A stretch of 64,000 bases of DNA. It comes from Crotophaga sulcirostris. Taxonomy: Eukaryota; Chordata; Aves; Cuculiformes; Crotophagidae. The stretch lies in contig VYZB01000118.1 in NCBI GenBank assembly GCA_013397455.1, positions 7,755-71,754 on the forward strand, in the 5' to 3' direction. Positions within the stretch are counted from its first letter, which is position 1; the number at the start of each line of letters is the position of its first letter. This document shows positions 1-12,672 of the stretch, piece after piece. A program made the translations under genes and the position numbers. Under the pieces are notes generated by a model. The model ran no database searches. It saw only the letters and a program-made list of their open reading frames with translations, and was not told the DNA's origin.

Positions 1-2965
1 TAGGAAGAAAAGTAAAATGCCACTTAAAGTGTAACCAATACAGGATCCTTAGTTGAAAATCAGAAGGTGCTACTTATCTTCTTAGTTAGAGCATCTGATA
101 ATTTGATTCAGAAATCCATGAACTCAGTGGTGATGTCTGACAATTCCAGCAGTTTTGGATCTGGCCCTATGACTACAGTGATTCTGCCTGATACTGCATA
201 ACTATGTCAGAAATAACATAAGTAACACTATAGATGGTTAGCATTGAGCATGTCTTATGCCTCTGCCCCTCCTGTACCCCTCCCCCATCAGCTCTGCATT
301 GTGTGGGAGTGAATTTTCAGCTGACACAGTATTTTCTGTATTTGTCTTAAAAGTGTCCATCGGCCACTGGATAAAAGAAAGAAAGAAGACACACTCTAGT
401 CATAAATTGAGAGCACTATTGGAAAACAAAGGCTCCTATACAACAGAATGTATGGCCTGATCCTGCAGTGTTATACATGATAGGATTCCTATGTAAATCA
501 GCGGTTTACTTGTGCAATGAGGACAGATTCTGTCTCCTGTTGAAGATTAAGTAGACCATTTCTGTCACTGAGGATTGCTTGTAATTATTCAGATGCCACT
601 TCAAATTGAAAGTGTAATTGGCAGCTCTTAAATTTTTGACTAATGGCATTTCTGTTATGGATAGCTCAGACCACCTGTACCATAACATTTATCTGCACAC
701 ACATTTTATAAGCCATTCTTGATTGAACTTTGGAAAAACGATTCTTCTGCTAGGCTGTTTTGTCAAGAAATGTTGTCCTAGGCCTTCAGGTACATAAAAC
801 TGCTTATATAAAATTAATGAACTGCTTTTTATATTACAATCTCGTCCATAGCATTTGAGGTCTTGCAAAATAAGGTATGGACTTAAAATATTAAAGCTGT
901 GTCCTCACAGTTGTTGCACAGTTGATAGCAATAATGTAAAATATTGGTTTGTTTAAAATCAGAATGTTAGTCCATAATTTGACTCTAATTTAGAGTAATT
1001 TCTGTTGTCACTTTCTGTGGATACTCTGTATTGCATACAGAGTTTTTTCTTAATGTTTACATTGGGAATGTTTTGGACCTCTAAAAGATTTTGTAAGCAC
1101 TATTACTGGGTAAAACATAACAATAATACTGCAGCTTTATGGAGGACAATTGCTGAGTGAACAGATCTTTAAAGAGCAGGGAAATAAGAACAAGTACAAA
1201 TACAGAGATGTGACATAAAAGCTGTGCATAATAGATAGTACATCAAAACCTTAGCCATTAAAAAAGATGGGGTCCATCCTGCTGCCTTCATCTGTAATGG
1301 GTGTTACCTTAACAAGGTCCACAGTTTTATATTTGTACTTATTTCTTCTTCCTGCTTCCACAAACAATCCAGTTTGTGTCATTAACTTGCTTACAGTGGT
1401 GTTAGTGTAGTACATGTTGCAAACAGAAGTGCAAGAGTATGAGTCTTTAGTAACACTACTTTCTAATATCTGTATTATAAAACATTGGGATTTTGAGTAG
1501 TTACCTCCACAAAGGATATATTTCACTTTAGGAGAGCCACTTCTGTGAGTGGTCACTTGGAGTGAGTAAGGAAAGACATCATCTGGTCTTGATAAGACAG
1601 TGCTCTGTGTGAATCCTTCTGCTGAATCAACTGGTGGTACCTCTTGCTGTGTACATCCTTACTCTGTGAGCAGCTCTGCTGGCTCTACTAGCACTTGTCA
1701 TTGGATTAAGACAATGTCCCACAGAGTTATAAATGTATCAGAGCTTCATGTGTGTTTGCATCTTAAATACGCAGAATATTTGTGTGTGAGTCTTGGGAAT
1801 GTTAGTGGGTGGATTAGCAGATTGTAAAGATATGGTTCAATCTTTCAGCATAGCGCAATAATGGATATGGCCAAGTACATTAGAGGAGGTGCAAGTGCTG
1901 CTTTTATTCTTCACAATTAACGGAATATTATGAAATTGTGTGGTTGTAGCAGATGCTTCAGAGTAGATGCCAATGGTTTGTAACTACCTTCTAGAGGCAA
2001 ACCCCGTTTTACTGAAATCAGGAGACTCACTTGCATATGCTACAGTGCTTTACTGAACTAGGACTATAAGAAAGAGAACACGGTATGTTTTTTGCATTTC
2101 TGTTTTTAGGCTATAAAATTTTCTTCTTCCATGTCAGAAAAGATCATGTATCAATATCTTTATGAATGTTACAAATTAATATTTTTGCCAAGAACTTGCT
2201 GAATTTACTTCTAGGCCACTTGGGATCTATTACAATATTATGTTTATAAGCAAGCACTATACTACTTGTCATCCCTTATCCTAACCAGATTTTCTTTAGT
2301 ATTTTCTTATTAATTGTTGGATAATATAAAATATCCGTTAATTATTGGATAATTTTTTTTGCTTAATTTTGAATATTTGGAGTCACGATCTGTGACATAT
2401 TCTGACTACTGATTCCGCTTCTGTGTAAATAGTCTGCAAAATATCTGTTTTTGAAATGAAATCAAGCTTAGGCTTGTCAGATAGTTAATTTATTTGATTT
2501 TTTTTTGTAAATGTGTTTTTGAAGTATTCAGGTACCACCACTTACTGTTTTCTAGAATTACAAAGAGGTAAACGGTGGCAAAGCTGAGAAAGCCATATGT
2601 GGCGTGTATGCAGTATTATACCTGTACTCCAGATTTGGAGTCTAACTTCTACTGATGTATATTTTTTGCAGACCACTGCAGATTATTTGTTTTTCCTTTC
2701 AGTAGACATAGATACTTGAATGATGACCATGTAAGGCAAAAAATATACCCTTATTTATTCTTCCACCAAAAGCTTGCATGTTCATTCAAGACTATCCACA
2801 CTCATGAGAACTTGACCATTGATATCTCTGGTCATAAAATGGTGTCCTTAGCTTGAGAAATATTTCTATTTTTACAAGGAGGTAGGGGATGATATTTCAT
2901 TACATTTTAACTTGAGTTTCTTTGTGTGAATTTGCTATTCATAGGTAACAGAGGAAGGAAGAAGT
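1..2965. other. Unassigned AT-rich non-coding stretch
   Basis: I see no coding exon, RNA gene or recognisable transposon here. The open frames present (up to 101 codons, at 1251-1556 on the minus strand) show no family resemblance and no repeated domain. The only local structure noted is a small imperfect tandem duplication at 2310-2353, listed separately. The segment ends where CR1 copy 1 begins. Confidence 0.6.
2310..2353. repeat. Imperfect 16-bp direct duplication
   Basis: Two copies of a 16-base unit (2310-2325 and 2338-2353) differ at one position and are spaced 28 bases apart. The unit contains TTGGATAAT. It lies in AT-rich sequence and is best explained as a local slippage duplication. 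Confidence 0.7.
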
Positions 2966-2969
2966 ATCC

Positions 2970-3891
2970 AGAGGGTAGTGGTCAATGGCTGGATGTCCAG
3001 ATGGAGGTCAATGACAAATGGTGTCCCTCAGGGGGTCCATATTGGGACTGGTGTTGTTTAATATCTTCATCCGTGACATAGATATCGGGATGAAGTGCAG
3101 CCTCAGCACATTTGCAGATGACACCAAGCTGAGTGGTGTGGTTGACACGTCTGAGGGATGGGTTGTCATCCAGAGGGACTTGGACAAACTTGAGAAGTGG
3201 GCCTATGTGAACTTCATGAGATTTAACAAGGCCAAGTGCAAAGTCCTACACCTGAGTTGCGGCAAACCCCAGTATCAATACAGGCTGGAGGATGAAGGGA
3301 TTGAGAGCAGCCCTGTAGAGAAGGTCTTGAGGTTGCTGGTGGATGAAAGCCATGTGCTTGCAGCCTAGAGGGCCAATTGTGTCCTGAGCTGCATAAAAAG
3401 AAGCATTACCAGCAGGATGAGGGAGGTGACTCTGCCTCTCTACTCTTATTAGACACCACCTAGAGTATTGTGTCCAGCTCTGGAGTCCTCAGCACAAGAA
3501 AGACATGGGCCTGTTGGAGCAAGTCCAGAGGACCACAAAAATGATCAGAAGGGTGGAACACTTCTCCTATGAAGAAAGACTGAGAGACCTGAAGATGTTC
3601 AGCCTGGAGAAAATAAGGCTCTGGGGAGATCTTACTGCAGCCTTTCAGTATTTAAAGGGGGCTTGTAAGAATGATGAGGGCAAACTTTTTAGCTGGGCCT
3701 ATTGCAACAGAACAAGTAGTGATGGTTTTCAACTAAAAGATGGTAGATTTAGAGTAGATATAAGGAAGAAATTTCTTACAATGAGGATGGTGAAACACTG
3801 GAATAGGTTGCCCAGAGTGGTGGTGGTAGAAGCTCCATCACTGGAAACATTCAAGGGCAGGTTGGATGGGGCTCTATGCAACCTAATCTAG
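2970..3891 (+). pseudogene. CR1 ORF2 remnant (reverse transcriptase C-terminal part)
   Basis: Translation shows the RT palm motif FADDTKL (codons from 3111) with both catalytic aspartates present, then [11 protein letters not shown], and further on RLRDLKMFSLEKIRLWGDL and KHWNRLP, which are diagnostic of the CR1 ORF2 C-terminus. The frame is broken by a TAG at 3366-3368 and by a small deletion near 3447, after which reading continues one frame over from about 3505 to a natural-position stop at 3889-3891. It cannot encode a working protein: the endonuclease and the N-terminal RT motifs are absent. The damage implies an old insertion. Confidence 0.94.
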
Positions 3892-3983
3892 TTGAAGGTG
3901 TCCCTGCTCACTGCAGGGGGGTTGGACTGGATGACCTTTAGGGGTCCCATTTTATGATTCTATGATTTTATAATTCTATGATT
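2970..3983 (+). mobile_element. CR1 LINE fragment, copy 1 (5'-truncated)
   Basis: This is the 3' third of a CR1 non-LTR retrotransposon in plus orientation. It starts inside the reverse transcriptase domain of ORF2, just before the motif that reads NGVPQGSI/VHIG-like, and runs through the C-terminal region into a short 3' UTR. The UTR has the CR1 phrase GTTGGACTGGATGACCT and ends in a degenerate tail of TTCTATGA units at about 3954-3983. 5' truncation with an intact tail is the normal outcome of CR1 target-primed reverse transcription. No target duplication is evident, which is usual for CR1. By its protein it groups with copy 4 (AAFQYLKGA-type C-terminus), not with copies 2, 3 and 5. Confidence 0.96.
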
Positions 3984-3989
3984 TCTAAC

Positions 3990-6900
3990 AAATGAGAAAG
4001 AATATGTATGTATGACAATGCGGTATTTATAGCCTTTGGTCTGAGCAACGTAGTCTCCTGTGAAGTTAAAAGAAAGTGAGTGAACTGTATACGCTTTCAC
4101 TTCTAGCATTGTTTCTGTCTTCGTGGTATGCTTTAGTCAGTTTACCCAGAAGAATGTTGTCCTGTCTTTGGTCTGCCATGAGACACTTCGTTTAGATCCA
4201 AGTCCTTTTGTTCTCTGGTGAATGGCTCAATGGCTATAGTACTCTTTTCCCTAGAGAAATGACTATATGATTTGTCCCGTAACTTTTATGTTTTGTTTTA
4301 TCCAAGTGGCACAGGGTTAGTGATCTATGTCTGGTAAAAAATTGAATCTATGCTGCCAGCCGTTATCGGTAGATGATTTGCTTTAGCTCAACAGGTGGAG
4401 CTGTGACTTCGCTAGCCTGTTGATTCAGGCTAAAATTCAGCTGGCTGGACAGGTCCCTGACTCAATTTTGCTCATGTATTTTACACTTCCTAAATTTGCA
4501 CCTGTATTTCTACTGCTTGTGGAAAGTTTTTAACCTCCTGACCTGTGTAACACTTCAGGTAGTGAGAGGCATATGTGCTCACATATTCATCAGGAAAAGT
4601 TGTTCGTTGTTGGGAATGTGATGGTTCTAGGAGGCCATTATGGAAGTTTTTTTCAACCCCTACTCTGCATATTAATGGAGAAATTAGTCTGAGTCTAAGA
4701 CAGTATTTTCTCTTAGTCCTCTTTGAGTATGGCCCACCTTGCATGATTGATTTAATCTTAATTCCTGAATTCTAAGGATTTTTTGTGCCTTGCCTTTTTG
4801 TCAGGACCTTGAAGACTGTAGAAATGTTTGTAATAATTCTCATCTCTTCAGTATGCTTAAAAAAGTCTGGTTACACTGGATTTATGTTAATAACTTATGT
4901 GAAAACAGCGAACTCATTGCTTGCACATCCTGTAATTCTCATTTTGTAGACTACATGCACCTTCTATGGGCCATGGTCCATTTTGTCCTTTTTTCCTTGA
5001 TTTAGTTGCAGCTAATCATGAGGTGGTTGGAGTGATGGATGAAAGATAATTATATGTTGGGTAAACATATCGCAGACAAACAGGGAAGTGGCTTGCAATG
5101 AACTAGGATAATAGCACGAGGGTCCACCTATAAATTTTTTTGCTCCTTAGAAGCTTTCAATTTGCCTGTATTCTCATCCTTTTATATTCACTTTTCAACT
5201 CTCCTGTGTTCTCATCCTTTTACATTTGTTTTTCAACATACACCTGTGTAAACTTGTTTTTTTTCTGATAAACATTTAGAGAATTGTTTCCATATGGATT
5301 TGTGCATCCTTCCATAAGTCAGTGATTCAAACGTAATACTGGATGTTAAATAATCACATCAGAAGTGTTTCTGATACTATACTTAGAGCAACAAAGTCAA
5401 TTAGGGGAACAAAGACAATGCTAACTGAAGATTTCAAGTCACACTATCTTCAGTAAAGACGTAGTCATTGTCATTAAATGAAACAAAGAGCTCCCAAACA
5501 AACTGCATGCTAAAATATGCTGAAAACATTCACTCAATGCTTAGAATAAAAAGAACAGAAATCAAAATGGGAGAGGCTATTTCATGAACAGAAATGTAGG
5601 GTAAATTAATCAAATAAATTCTTTGCTATTAATAATGTGACCAGCTACAATTAGAATCCAATAAATATGCCCAGTGGGGATGGAAAATCTACCCAACTGA
5701 AATTACATTGATAAATTTATTCTAGTTTCCAGTGCCTTCTGAGTATGTATTTAGGAAACAAAAGCTGTCATAAAAATAACCTGACAGAAAATGGACTCAA
5801 CCTATTTTTTTTTAAATTGTTATAATTTTCTTTGACAATGGAAGAAATTTTCAGGTTACTTAAGATTGTTAAATATATCACTGCTTTGGTAGAGAATTCT
5901 TATCAGAAATGTCAGCATAAAAGTGACCTTCAATAGTTATAAAGACAAACTTGAGGTTATGCTCTTTTGTTTGTTTTCATAATAGATAAACATGATATGG
6001 GAGCTACTTTTTTAAAAAAATCACGTTTTGACTTGTTTTGTGCCTAAGGAATATTTTATATGGTCACCTCTGCTTTTGCTAGAGACCTCATTTGGAATGG
6101 TAGGGAATGTATGTTATTAGTTCTCATACCTGAAGAAACAGGAGATTCCTCTTTAATGAAATACTGTTGTTTCTAAAATATGAATGAATCACTGAAGTTG
6201 CATGGAAATAAGTTCAGTAATCAAAAGGTAATCCCAGCACAATTTCATTCTTAGAAATCAAAACAAAATCTCAAATAAAATAACAGAATCTTAATAAAGA
6301 TCCACCCTGTTCCAGTTGCTTAGTTTCACCATCTTTCTCCTTTGATGTCTATTCCTATGAAAGTCTGTCTAGACCTCTATTTCATTCTTGGCTGCTTAAG
6401 AATCATTTACACAGCATTTGGCGTTGTTAGTGACTGAGTCAGGATTACTCACAGATCTAAGACTGTCTTCAGTCACAGGTTTGGTTCAAGGCTGAACTCT
6501 TCACTTAGGGTTTTTTTTGCTTATGCAGTATTACTTCCATTGAACACAGTAAAGAAACATTGCAAACACCTAATGAAATGACTGTGCAGAAAGTTTCTCT
6601 TACATGCGATATTCTTTATTCTTCATCTTTGTTGTGTTCCATCATAGCTTGTAGCTTTAATTGTTTAGCTACTTGGTAATTACTTCACATCAACCATGTG
6701 CTCAAACTCTAGCTTTACTTAATGTGGTGATTTCAACTCATGACACTCAATATTGTCTTTGGACATTTTTCTGCATGTTCTCACTATAGAGTACCTTTTT
6801 CATGGCTGATATAAGTCAGACCATAGCAATCTTGTTTTGATCATCCTGGGTTCAGCTGTGAGCTTCAGCCACATGTTCAAGCATCCTATTAGAAGGATAA

Positions 6901-7196
6901 GAAGCCAACAACAGGCAGCTAAGCTTTGCTCCCAGATAAACGACTGCACCTCACATTCAACTATCACTTACAGCAGAATTAGATTTGATAGTTAAGACTT
7001 CTGGGTTATTTTTGAGCTTAAATGCCACCACTGCAACATAAAATACCACAACTTCTCTAGTAATCTTGCTCTTGACTCACAGAGGCACATGAAAACAAAA
7101 AGTAGGGTAGTGCTGGTTATTGGGAAGCAGTTCCAGCTGTGTCTGTAACACCCTAGGCTTACTAAAGATACGATAAGGTTGCAGGACTTTTCCACT
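3990..7196. other. Unassigned non-coding stretch between CR1 copy 1 and the hAT element
   Basis: No coding exon or RNA gene was recognised. Open frames of 60-84 codons at 4490-5005 overlap on both strands and look like chance. A diverged tandem duplication at 5165-5237 is listed separately. The rest is unstructured AT-rich sequence. Confidence 0.6.
5165..5237. repeat. Diverged 35-bp tandem duplication
   Basis: Two 35-base units (5165-5199 and 5203-5237) share the core TTCTCATCCTTTTA and the end TTTTCAAC, with five mismatches by eye. They are pyrimidine-rich on the plus strand. This is an old local duplication with no evident function. Confidence 0.75.
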
Positions 7197-7204
7197 CTCT
7201 ATTT

Positions 7205-7411
7205 CAGGGGTGTCAAACTTGTGGCTCCCGCTGTTCTCCTGCTCATGCGGTGTAACACGTATCACACGCGCCGCATACGTGACTATTGTGGTGGCAGGGG
7301 TATAGGGGCAAGGAGCTCAACACTGCTGCCAGGTAGAAACAAGGTGTCAGGCCAGATAAAACAAGGTGAAGGGCTGGATTCGGCCAGTGGGCTGGGAGTT
7401 TCATACCCCTG
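7205..7411. mobile_element. hAT-type miniature inverted-repeat DNA transposon, non-autonomous
   Basis: The 207-base element opens with CAGGGGTGTCAAACT and closes with the inverse of CAGGGGTATGAAACT, so the terminal inverted repeats match at 13 of the first 15 bases. CAGGGGTGTCAAAC-like ends are typical of hAT-superfamily (Charlie-like) elements. The flanks carry an 8-base target duplication, the hAT hallmark: CTCTATTT at 7197-7204 and TTCTATTT at 7412-7419, one mismatch. The interior has no transposase frame and is much richer in CpG (for example CACGCGCCGCATACGTG) than its surroundings. The 96-codon frame crossing it is not a gene. The subfamily is not known to me. Confidence 0.85.
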
Positions 7412-7419
7412 TTCTATTT

Positions 7420-10400
7420 CCTTTGTTACCCATCCAGTGACTGACGCCATTGCTATGGATTTAACATGAACTCAAACATCACAATTCTGAGGTAACTGCT
7501 TTAACCATTGCCTGGTGAAATAATCTGAGGGATTTTCTTGTTCATTTTATTTTGCTTGGTTTAATACCCTCAGATACTCCTTCACTCAGGAAACAGGATC
7601 TCCTAGTAGGTAAGTTTTGAGACATTTGTGGTATTAAGTCTTTTTCTCTTGCTCTTTGGCCTTATATACATGAGTTCATTCATACTAGAAGCACTTCAGA
7701 TTTTGAGAGCCTTGTATCAGAAAAAAAGCTTTAATCTGATGTGAGAGAAATTCTTGAACCAGAAAGCTGAAATTATGTTGCCTTGCCAACTCTGTCCATT
7801 TGGCATATTTGCAACAGCAAAATAAAGTGCCTAATTCCATGAGTAGTTCATGCCTGGGAAATGTCAGAAAGTGTTTAAGTTAGTTTCTTTTCTTCCTTTG
7901 GTTGCTTGTTTTGGACTGCTTAGTAGTTTCTGTGCATTGTGCTTTTGGAAAACTTCCCCTAGCAGGGATGTGTGGGTATCGAATTCCAGGTTATGAACTC
8001 TTACCAGGTCCTTGGGACAGAGAAAGTGAACACTTCATTGTAGTGATAATAGACAGTTTCTGGATCTAGCCTGGAGGATCTTTCAAAATTGCTAATAGTA
8101 AGGATAAGCAGTCTTGTGCTTTCCTGTTTTTAATCTACTTGCTAGACCTCCTCTATTACACAGCTACATCCAAGTCCCATTTTTGTCCTCACATTTAAAA
8201 AAACCTTGTCAATCTGTCACGGCACAGTTAATTAATTACTTCTAGAAAGCTGTTTATATGCCCAAGATCCTGAAGGCTTTTATTTTTCCCTAAGAGGTTA
8301 GCCATGGTTAGCCATGAGTGTATATTGTTAACTTGAAACAGGTTAACAATTTGTGGGCCACTAACCTCACTTCTTATCCATTATTTTTAAGCTTATAATT
8401 GGCTTTGTTTAATGGTTTGGATCTGTCACTCCCCATAAAAATCTATCAAAAACCTACTGCATGCTCTCTTTATATCTTGCTACCTCTCCATCCTCAGTGC
8501 ACCAGCAGGAGCTGTCAGTAAGAGGACAGGAGAATTTGGCTCTTGCATCTTATTTTATTGGTGTAGGACATGAGGAGCAAGGATTGCAGGGAAGTTCTAG
8601 TTTGGTGATTTAGCTCCCTGGGTGGGAGAAAGCATACTCAGTTTTGCACAGCTGAAACATGTATAGGTTATTCCACACAAATAGCTCTGAGAATTGAAGT
8701 ATGTAAAGAATATTAGTGACTTTTAGCTGTAAAAGCGGAGAAACTTCTGGGAAGAAGCAGTTAATACTTTAGATTAAAAACAGCCAATGAACTAGATTGG
8801 CTTTGAAATTGGCATTTCAGGAACTGTAAAAATTATATACCTGGCAAAAAGGCCATACCCTACCACATTTTTAAAGGTTTTTCTTTTTTTATAAAGGCAA
8901 CATTAGAACTTTTCAAAGAACTGTTTCTTTTTCAAAGCAAGGTATATTTTCCTGTAATCTTGTTCTCTAAACCATTTTGTGTTAAACTTTCCACAAATAC
9001 TAAACAAATATTGAGGCAGATACCTTGCAGGGAAACTTATAAGAGTTCAGCAAACTTATAAGCAACTGAAAAAAGGTCTTATTATGGGAAGTTTCAAGCA
9101 ACCTTAATCATAGCCATTGCTACCGGAACCACCTGTAATTTATAGACACACCTCCTAGGTGCTCTGTATGACAGTACTTTCTGAAATAGTGTTATCCTAT
9201 AAATACCTTTTTGCCTTTTTTTTTTTTTAATGTTGTGCTTTGGAAAATCTCAAAGTGTTACACAGAATGCTTAGAAGAATGCAGTTATTGTTATCATTTG
9301 CAATTTCTTTATAACACTGCCTACTTTATAGTGGGTTACACACCAGATTCCTAGTAATAACTTTTTCATCATGAAGGGATTAAAGGGCAAAAGAAATGCT
9401 GGGATGTAATGGATAGATTTAATTATTGTTTCTTTTAAATTAAGAGTGGCAGATAGCTACATTTGGTATTCATAGAATGAAAAATGCTCTTCAAATATTT
9501 AAATGCACAGATTATATCAAGTTATACATAGCTCTAATTATTTTTGAAATATACTATTCTAGCTGCATAGACAATATAGTGTCACTGGTCCCAAAGAGTG
9601 CGATATATTTATTTTCAAATAAGGATTTTTCACCCTGCCATCTCTTTATGGGTAAACCCTAAACTCTACATCTGAAATATAGCAGCTCAAAAATAATTAG
9701 TGATCAGCTTGTGCAGAAAAAGCGAAGGGACAAAAGAAACAGTTACTTATTATTTCTTATTTCTTCATCCTAAAATGAGGAGATTTTTCAGCTGGTATAT
9801 GAAAATGGATCACCAGTGCCACCAGATATGGGTAAAATGTACTAGTAGCACGATTAAGAAAGTCTTGCTTCATTTCAGGCTACATGTGACCTTGGGAATG
9901 CTCTGTTATGCCTTGGGACAAAAAAATTTAATGTTTCATCTTGTCGTGGTACCATTTTTCACCTTTATGTGGATTTAAAAATGTAAATAAAATTGCTTTC
10001 TGTCAATGGTATATGTGAAGGTCACAGTCATATTCACCACAAGAATTCATACTGCCATTTGACCCATCATTGGTTCAGGAGATAACAATGCATTCTATTC
10101 ACTTCCACTAATCTAATTTGTAAGCATTTTATAGCCCAATATTTTATGCCTAGTTGCTAAAAAGTAAGAAATAAACCTTTAAGCACTTCATAGCAGATTT
10201 ATTTACAGAATAACTGTGTGTCAAATGGAGAAGTTTTTTAGAACACCAAGACATCTTGTATTACAATCTTACTTACAAAATTGGCAAGACTGAGTACTAT
10301 AAAAGACAGGAGGAATGACTAGCAAAAAAGTTCAAGGATTCTCTGCAAGTTTCGCTTGTAGCTTCTATGTGCTTATCTCACACAATGCTTTCATAAATCA

Positions 10401-12295
10401 TCTTTGTGGCAGCTTTGCCATAAGTTGTATTCTTCTAAAATTGAAAATAAGCAAAAGCCACTGCTTGCTGTTTAGAGGTGGGGATGGATAAAACCAGTTT
10501 GAATTTAGATTATATGATACAAATGAGATTTTTCTCGTTTTGGCAATGCAAGACCTGGGGATTTGTGTGAGGTTTGTTTGCCACAATGCAGACTACCCAG
10601 GTACCTGTAGATTTCTCTCTGGATATCTGGAATATTTGTTGGCCAGTGATTTAGACTGTATTAAGTCTGGATAGTTTCCTTGATCCGGCCATATGTGACT
10701 ATACATACCTTCTGCTGTTGCTTCCTCTCTTGGCTGGCAGATCAATTGTTCTGAAAGTGTGTAAGCTGTCATGCTTTGAGGTTGAAATGAACACTTAAAT
10801 GTGAAATGTTAGCATGAGACTTTCCTACATACAGCAGTTCTGTATTTTCTTAGTACAGAACATAGCTGTTCCTCTCACTGGAATGTGAACAATATCTTAT
10901 TCTTAAATGGTTTTTTTTCTGCATTATTTAAAGATTCCTTAGAAACACCTGATGTTGACCATAGTTAGAATTTGAACATTAGATTAGGTCAATAGCTTTG
11001 GCCATTACTTTGTTTCTGTATCAAGTGGGACACACTGAACATTACTGCGAGATTATCTCTATCTATTTGAGAGTAGCTGGTGAAAAATAGTCATTATTAG
11101 ACTATATAAATGCATTCTGGCAACAGAATTGTGATGGAAGCCACTTTCCAAACTCCCCTTAGATATCTATGCGTCTCTAAAAGGATTTGGCTTGTAGTGT
11201 TCAATGAAGACACTGAAGAATAAATTTTTAGAAAAATATTCTTCTTGTCTTCTGTGGTGAGAATTCCTGTAGCTTCTTATATTAGGAAGAGAAGGACTGG
11301 ACACTATGGCTGGTGGTGGGGGACTCAACAGCTCTTATAAAGTAGAAGAGGTGTGTGTGAAGAGTTACTGTAGAGAACATACTTGTGGCTTTTTCTTAAA
11401 ACACAACTACGTATCCAGATGCAAATAACTATGAGCTTGGTTAGCCTGTTGTTTAAGCTAGAGGAACAAGAAGCATCACTGATCCTGAACACATGTAGTC
11501 AAGATAGGAATGACAGTATTTGAACAAAGAAGTTCTGTCTCTTAGATTGACTATTAGTATGGATGTAGCTGTGCACATAAATGGTTTTAGCTTGGAAATC
11601 ACTCACATACAGGCAAAGAAATGCTCTGTATTTGATCACACAGATACATTCTTGGTGAGTTCTGTCCTGAACCTCAGCATAAATGAAGATGAATGTCGTA
11701 TCTGAGACACAGGAGTAGAAAATCCATCTTCCTGAAATTATCTCATCCTTCCTCTTGTCAACTACTTTTCTTGATCTTTGCTTACAACGGCATTTCTAGT
11801 TTCAATAAAGGATATAAAGGCAGCATTTATTTGTAGTATTCACAATAAGTCTCAGCTTAAAGGAAAATATGTGAAAGCAAGACCATAAGTCTAAAGGAAG
11901 TTGGTTTTGTGTTTATTAACCAAGAGGGAATATTTTTCAGAATGGATGTGCAAAAGGAATCTCCTGTTAAGCTCAATGGGATCTAAGAATATGTGCTGAC
12001 TATAACCAAGGTTACTACATGGTTTGGAGAAGTAAATCTTGTTTTGATTTCTTTTTTTTCCTTTTGCTTTTTTATGTCAGCTGTTTGAGGAAAAGTACAA
12101 GCAGAAGAGAGCCCTAAGTGTTATAAACTGTCTCAACATATTATAAAAAGCAGTAAACGTGGGAAGAAAAGTAGAGTAGTTGCCTATGCTAGTCGTAGTC
12201 TGATCTAATGCTTATCAATGAAATAACAACATCTTTCCCACTGTCTCCAGAAACCTTCCACCCAAAGATTTCAGAGCTTTATAAAAGGTAAAAAA
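7420..12295. other. Unassigned non-coding stretch
   Basis: No exon, RNA gene or identifiable transposon was recognised across nearly 5 kb. Small features only: a 10-base doubling of GTTAGCCATG near 8299-8318, a T13 run at 9216-9228, and scattered AT-rich sequence. Open frames (up to 92 codons at 9700-9978) show no domain. Confidence 0.55.
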
Positions 12296-12297
12296 TC

Positions 12298-12400
12298 CTT
12301 CTCCTCCCTGCCCCCTCAACCCCCAAAACCCCCAACAAACCGAAACCCCACCAAAACCAACCCAACAACCAAACCAACTCACAACAAACAAATTCAGAAG
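12298..12400. repeat. C/A-rich low-complexity tract
   Basis: About 100 bases are almost free of T and G on the plus strand: C-runs at the left end give way to CCAAAACCAACC-type sequence. The minus strand is correspondingly G/T-rich. The 83-codon minus-strand frame here (12215-12466) is glycine/tryptophan-rich purely because of this composition and is not a gene. Confidence 0.8.
12306..12333 (-). other. G-quadruplex motif (minus strand)
   Basis: Read on the minus strand, this is G5-TTTT-G5-TTGA-G5-CA-G3, which fits the canonical pattern of four G-runs of at least three separated by loops of one to seven. Short loops and three G5 runs predict a stable structure. Formation in the cell is inference only. 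Confidence 0.7.
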
Positions 12401-12672
12401 TGCAGGGGAGTAAAAGGTGCATCCCATTTTGGTCACTGCTAGCTTTAGATGTTGAAGTCCAAACACTTACTTCACTTGTCTGACTGATTAACCCCTAGGG
12501 CACTGGTAGTGAAGTTGGAGGTGGAAAGTAGATCTCTGCAATTCACACTCTAACCACAGGCAATCAACAAAAACAGTAACACTGGGTACTGAATGGGACA
12601 TCATACTACAGCTTCAATGTCTCTGTGTGAGGCAATTGTCCTGTCTGCCATAAACAAGGACTTTCACTCAAA

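Noticed and set aside
7179..7469. 96-codon plus-strand frame
   Set aside because: It spans the non-coding hAT miniature element and its flanks; no transposase resemblance.
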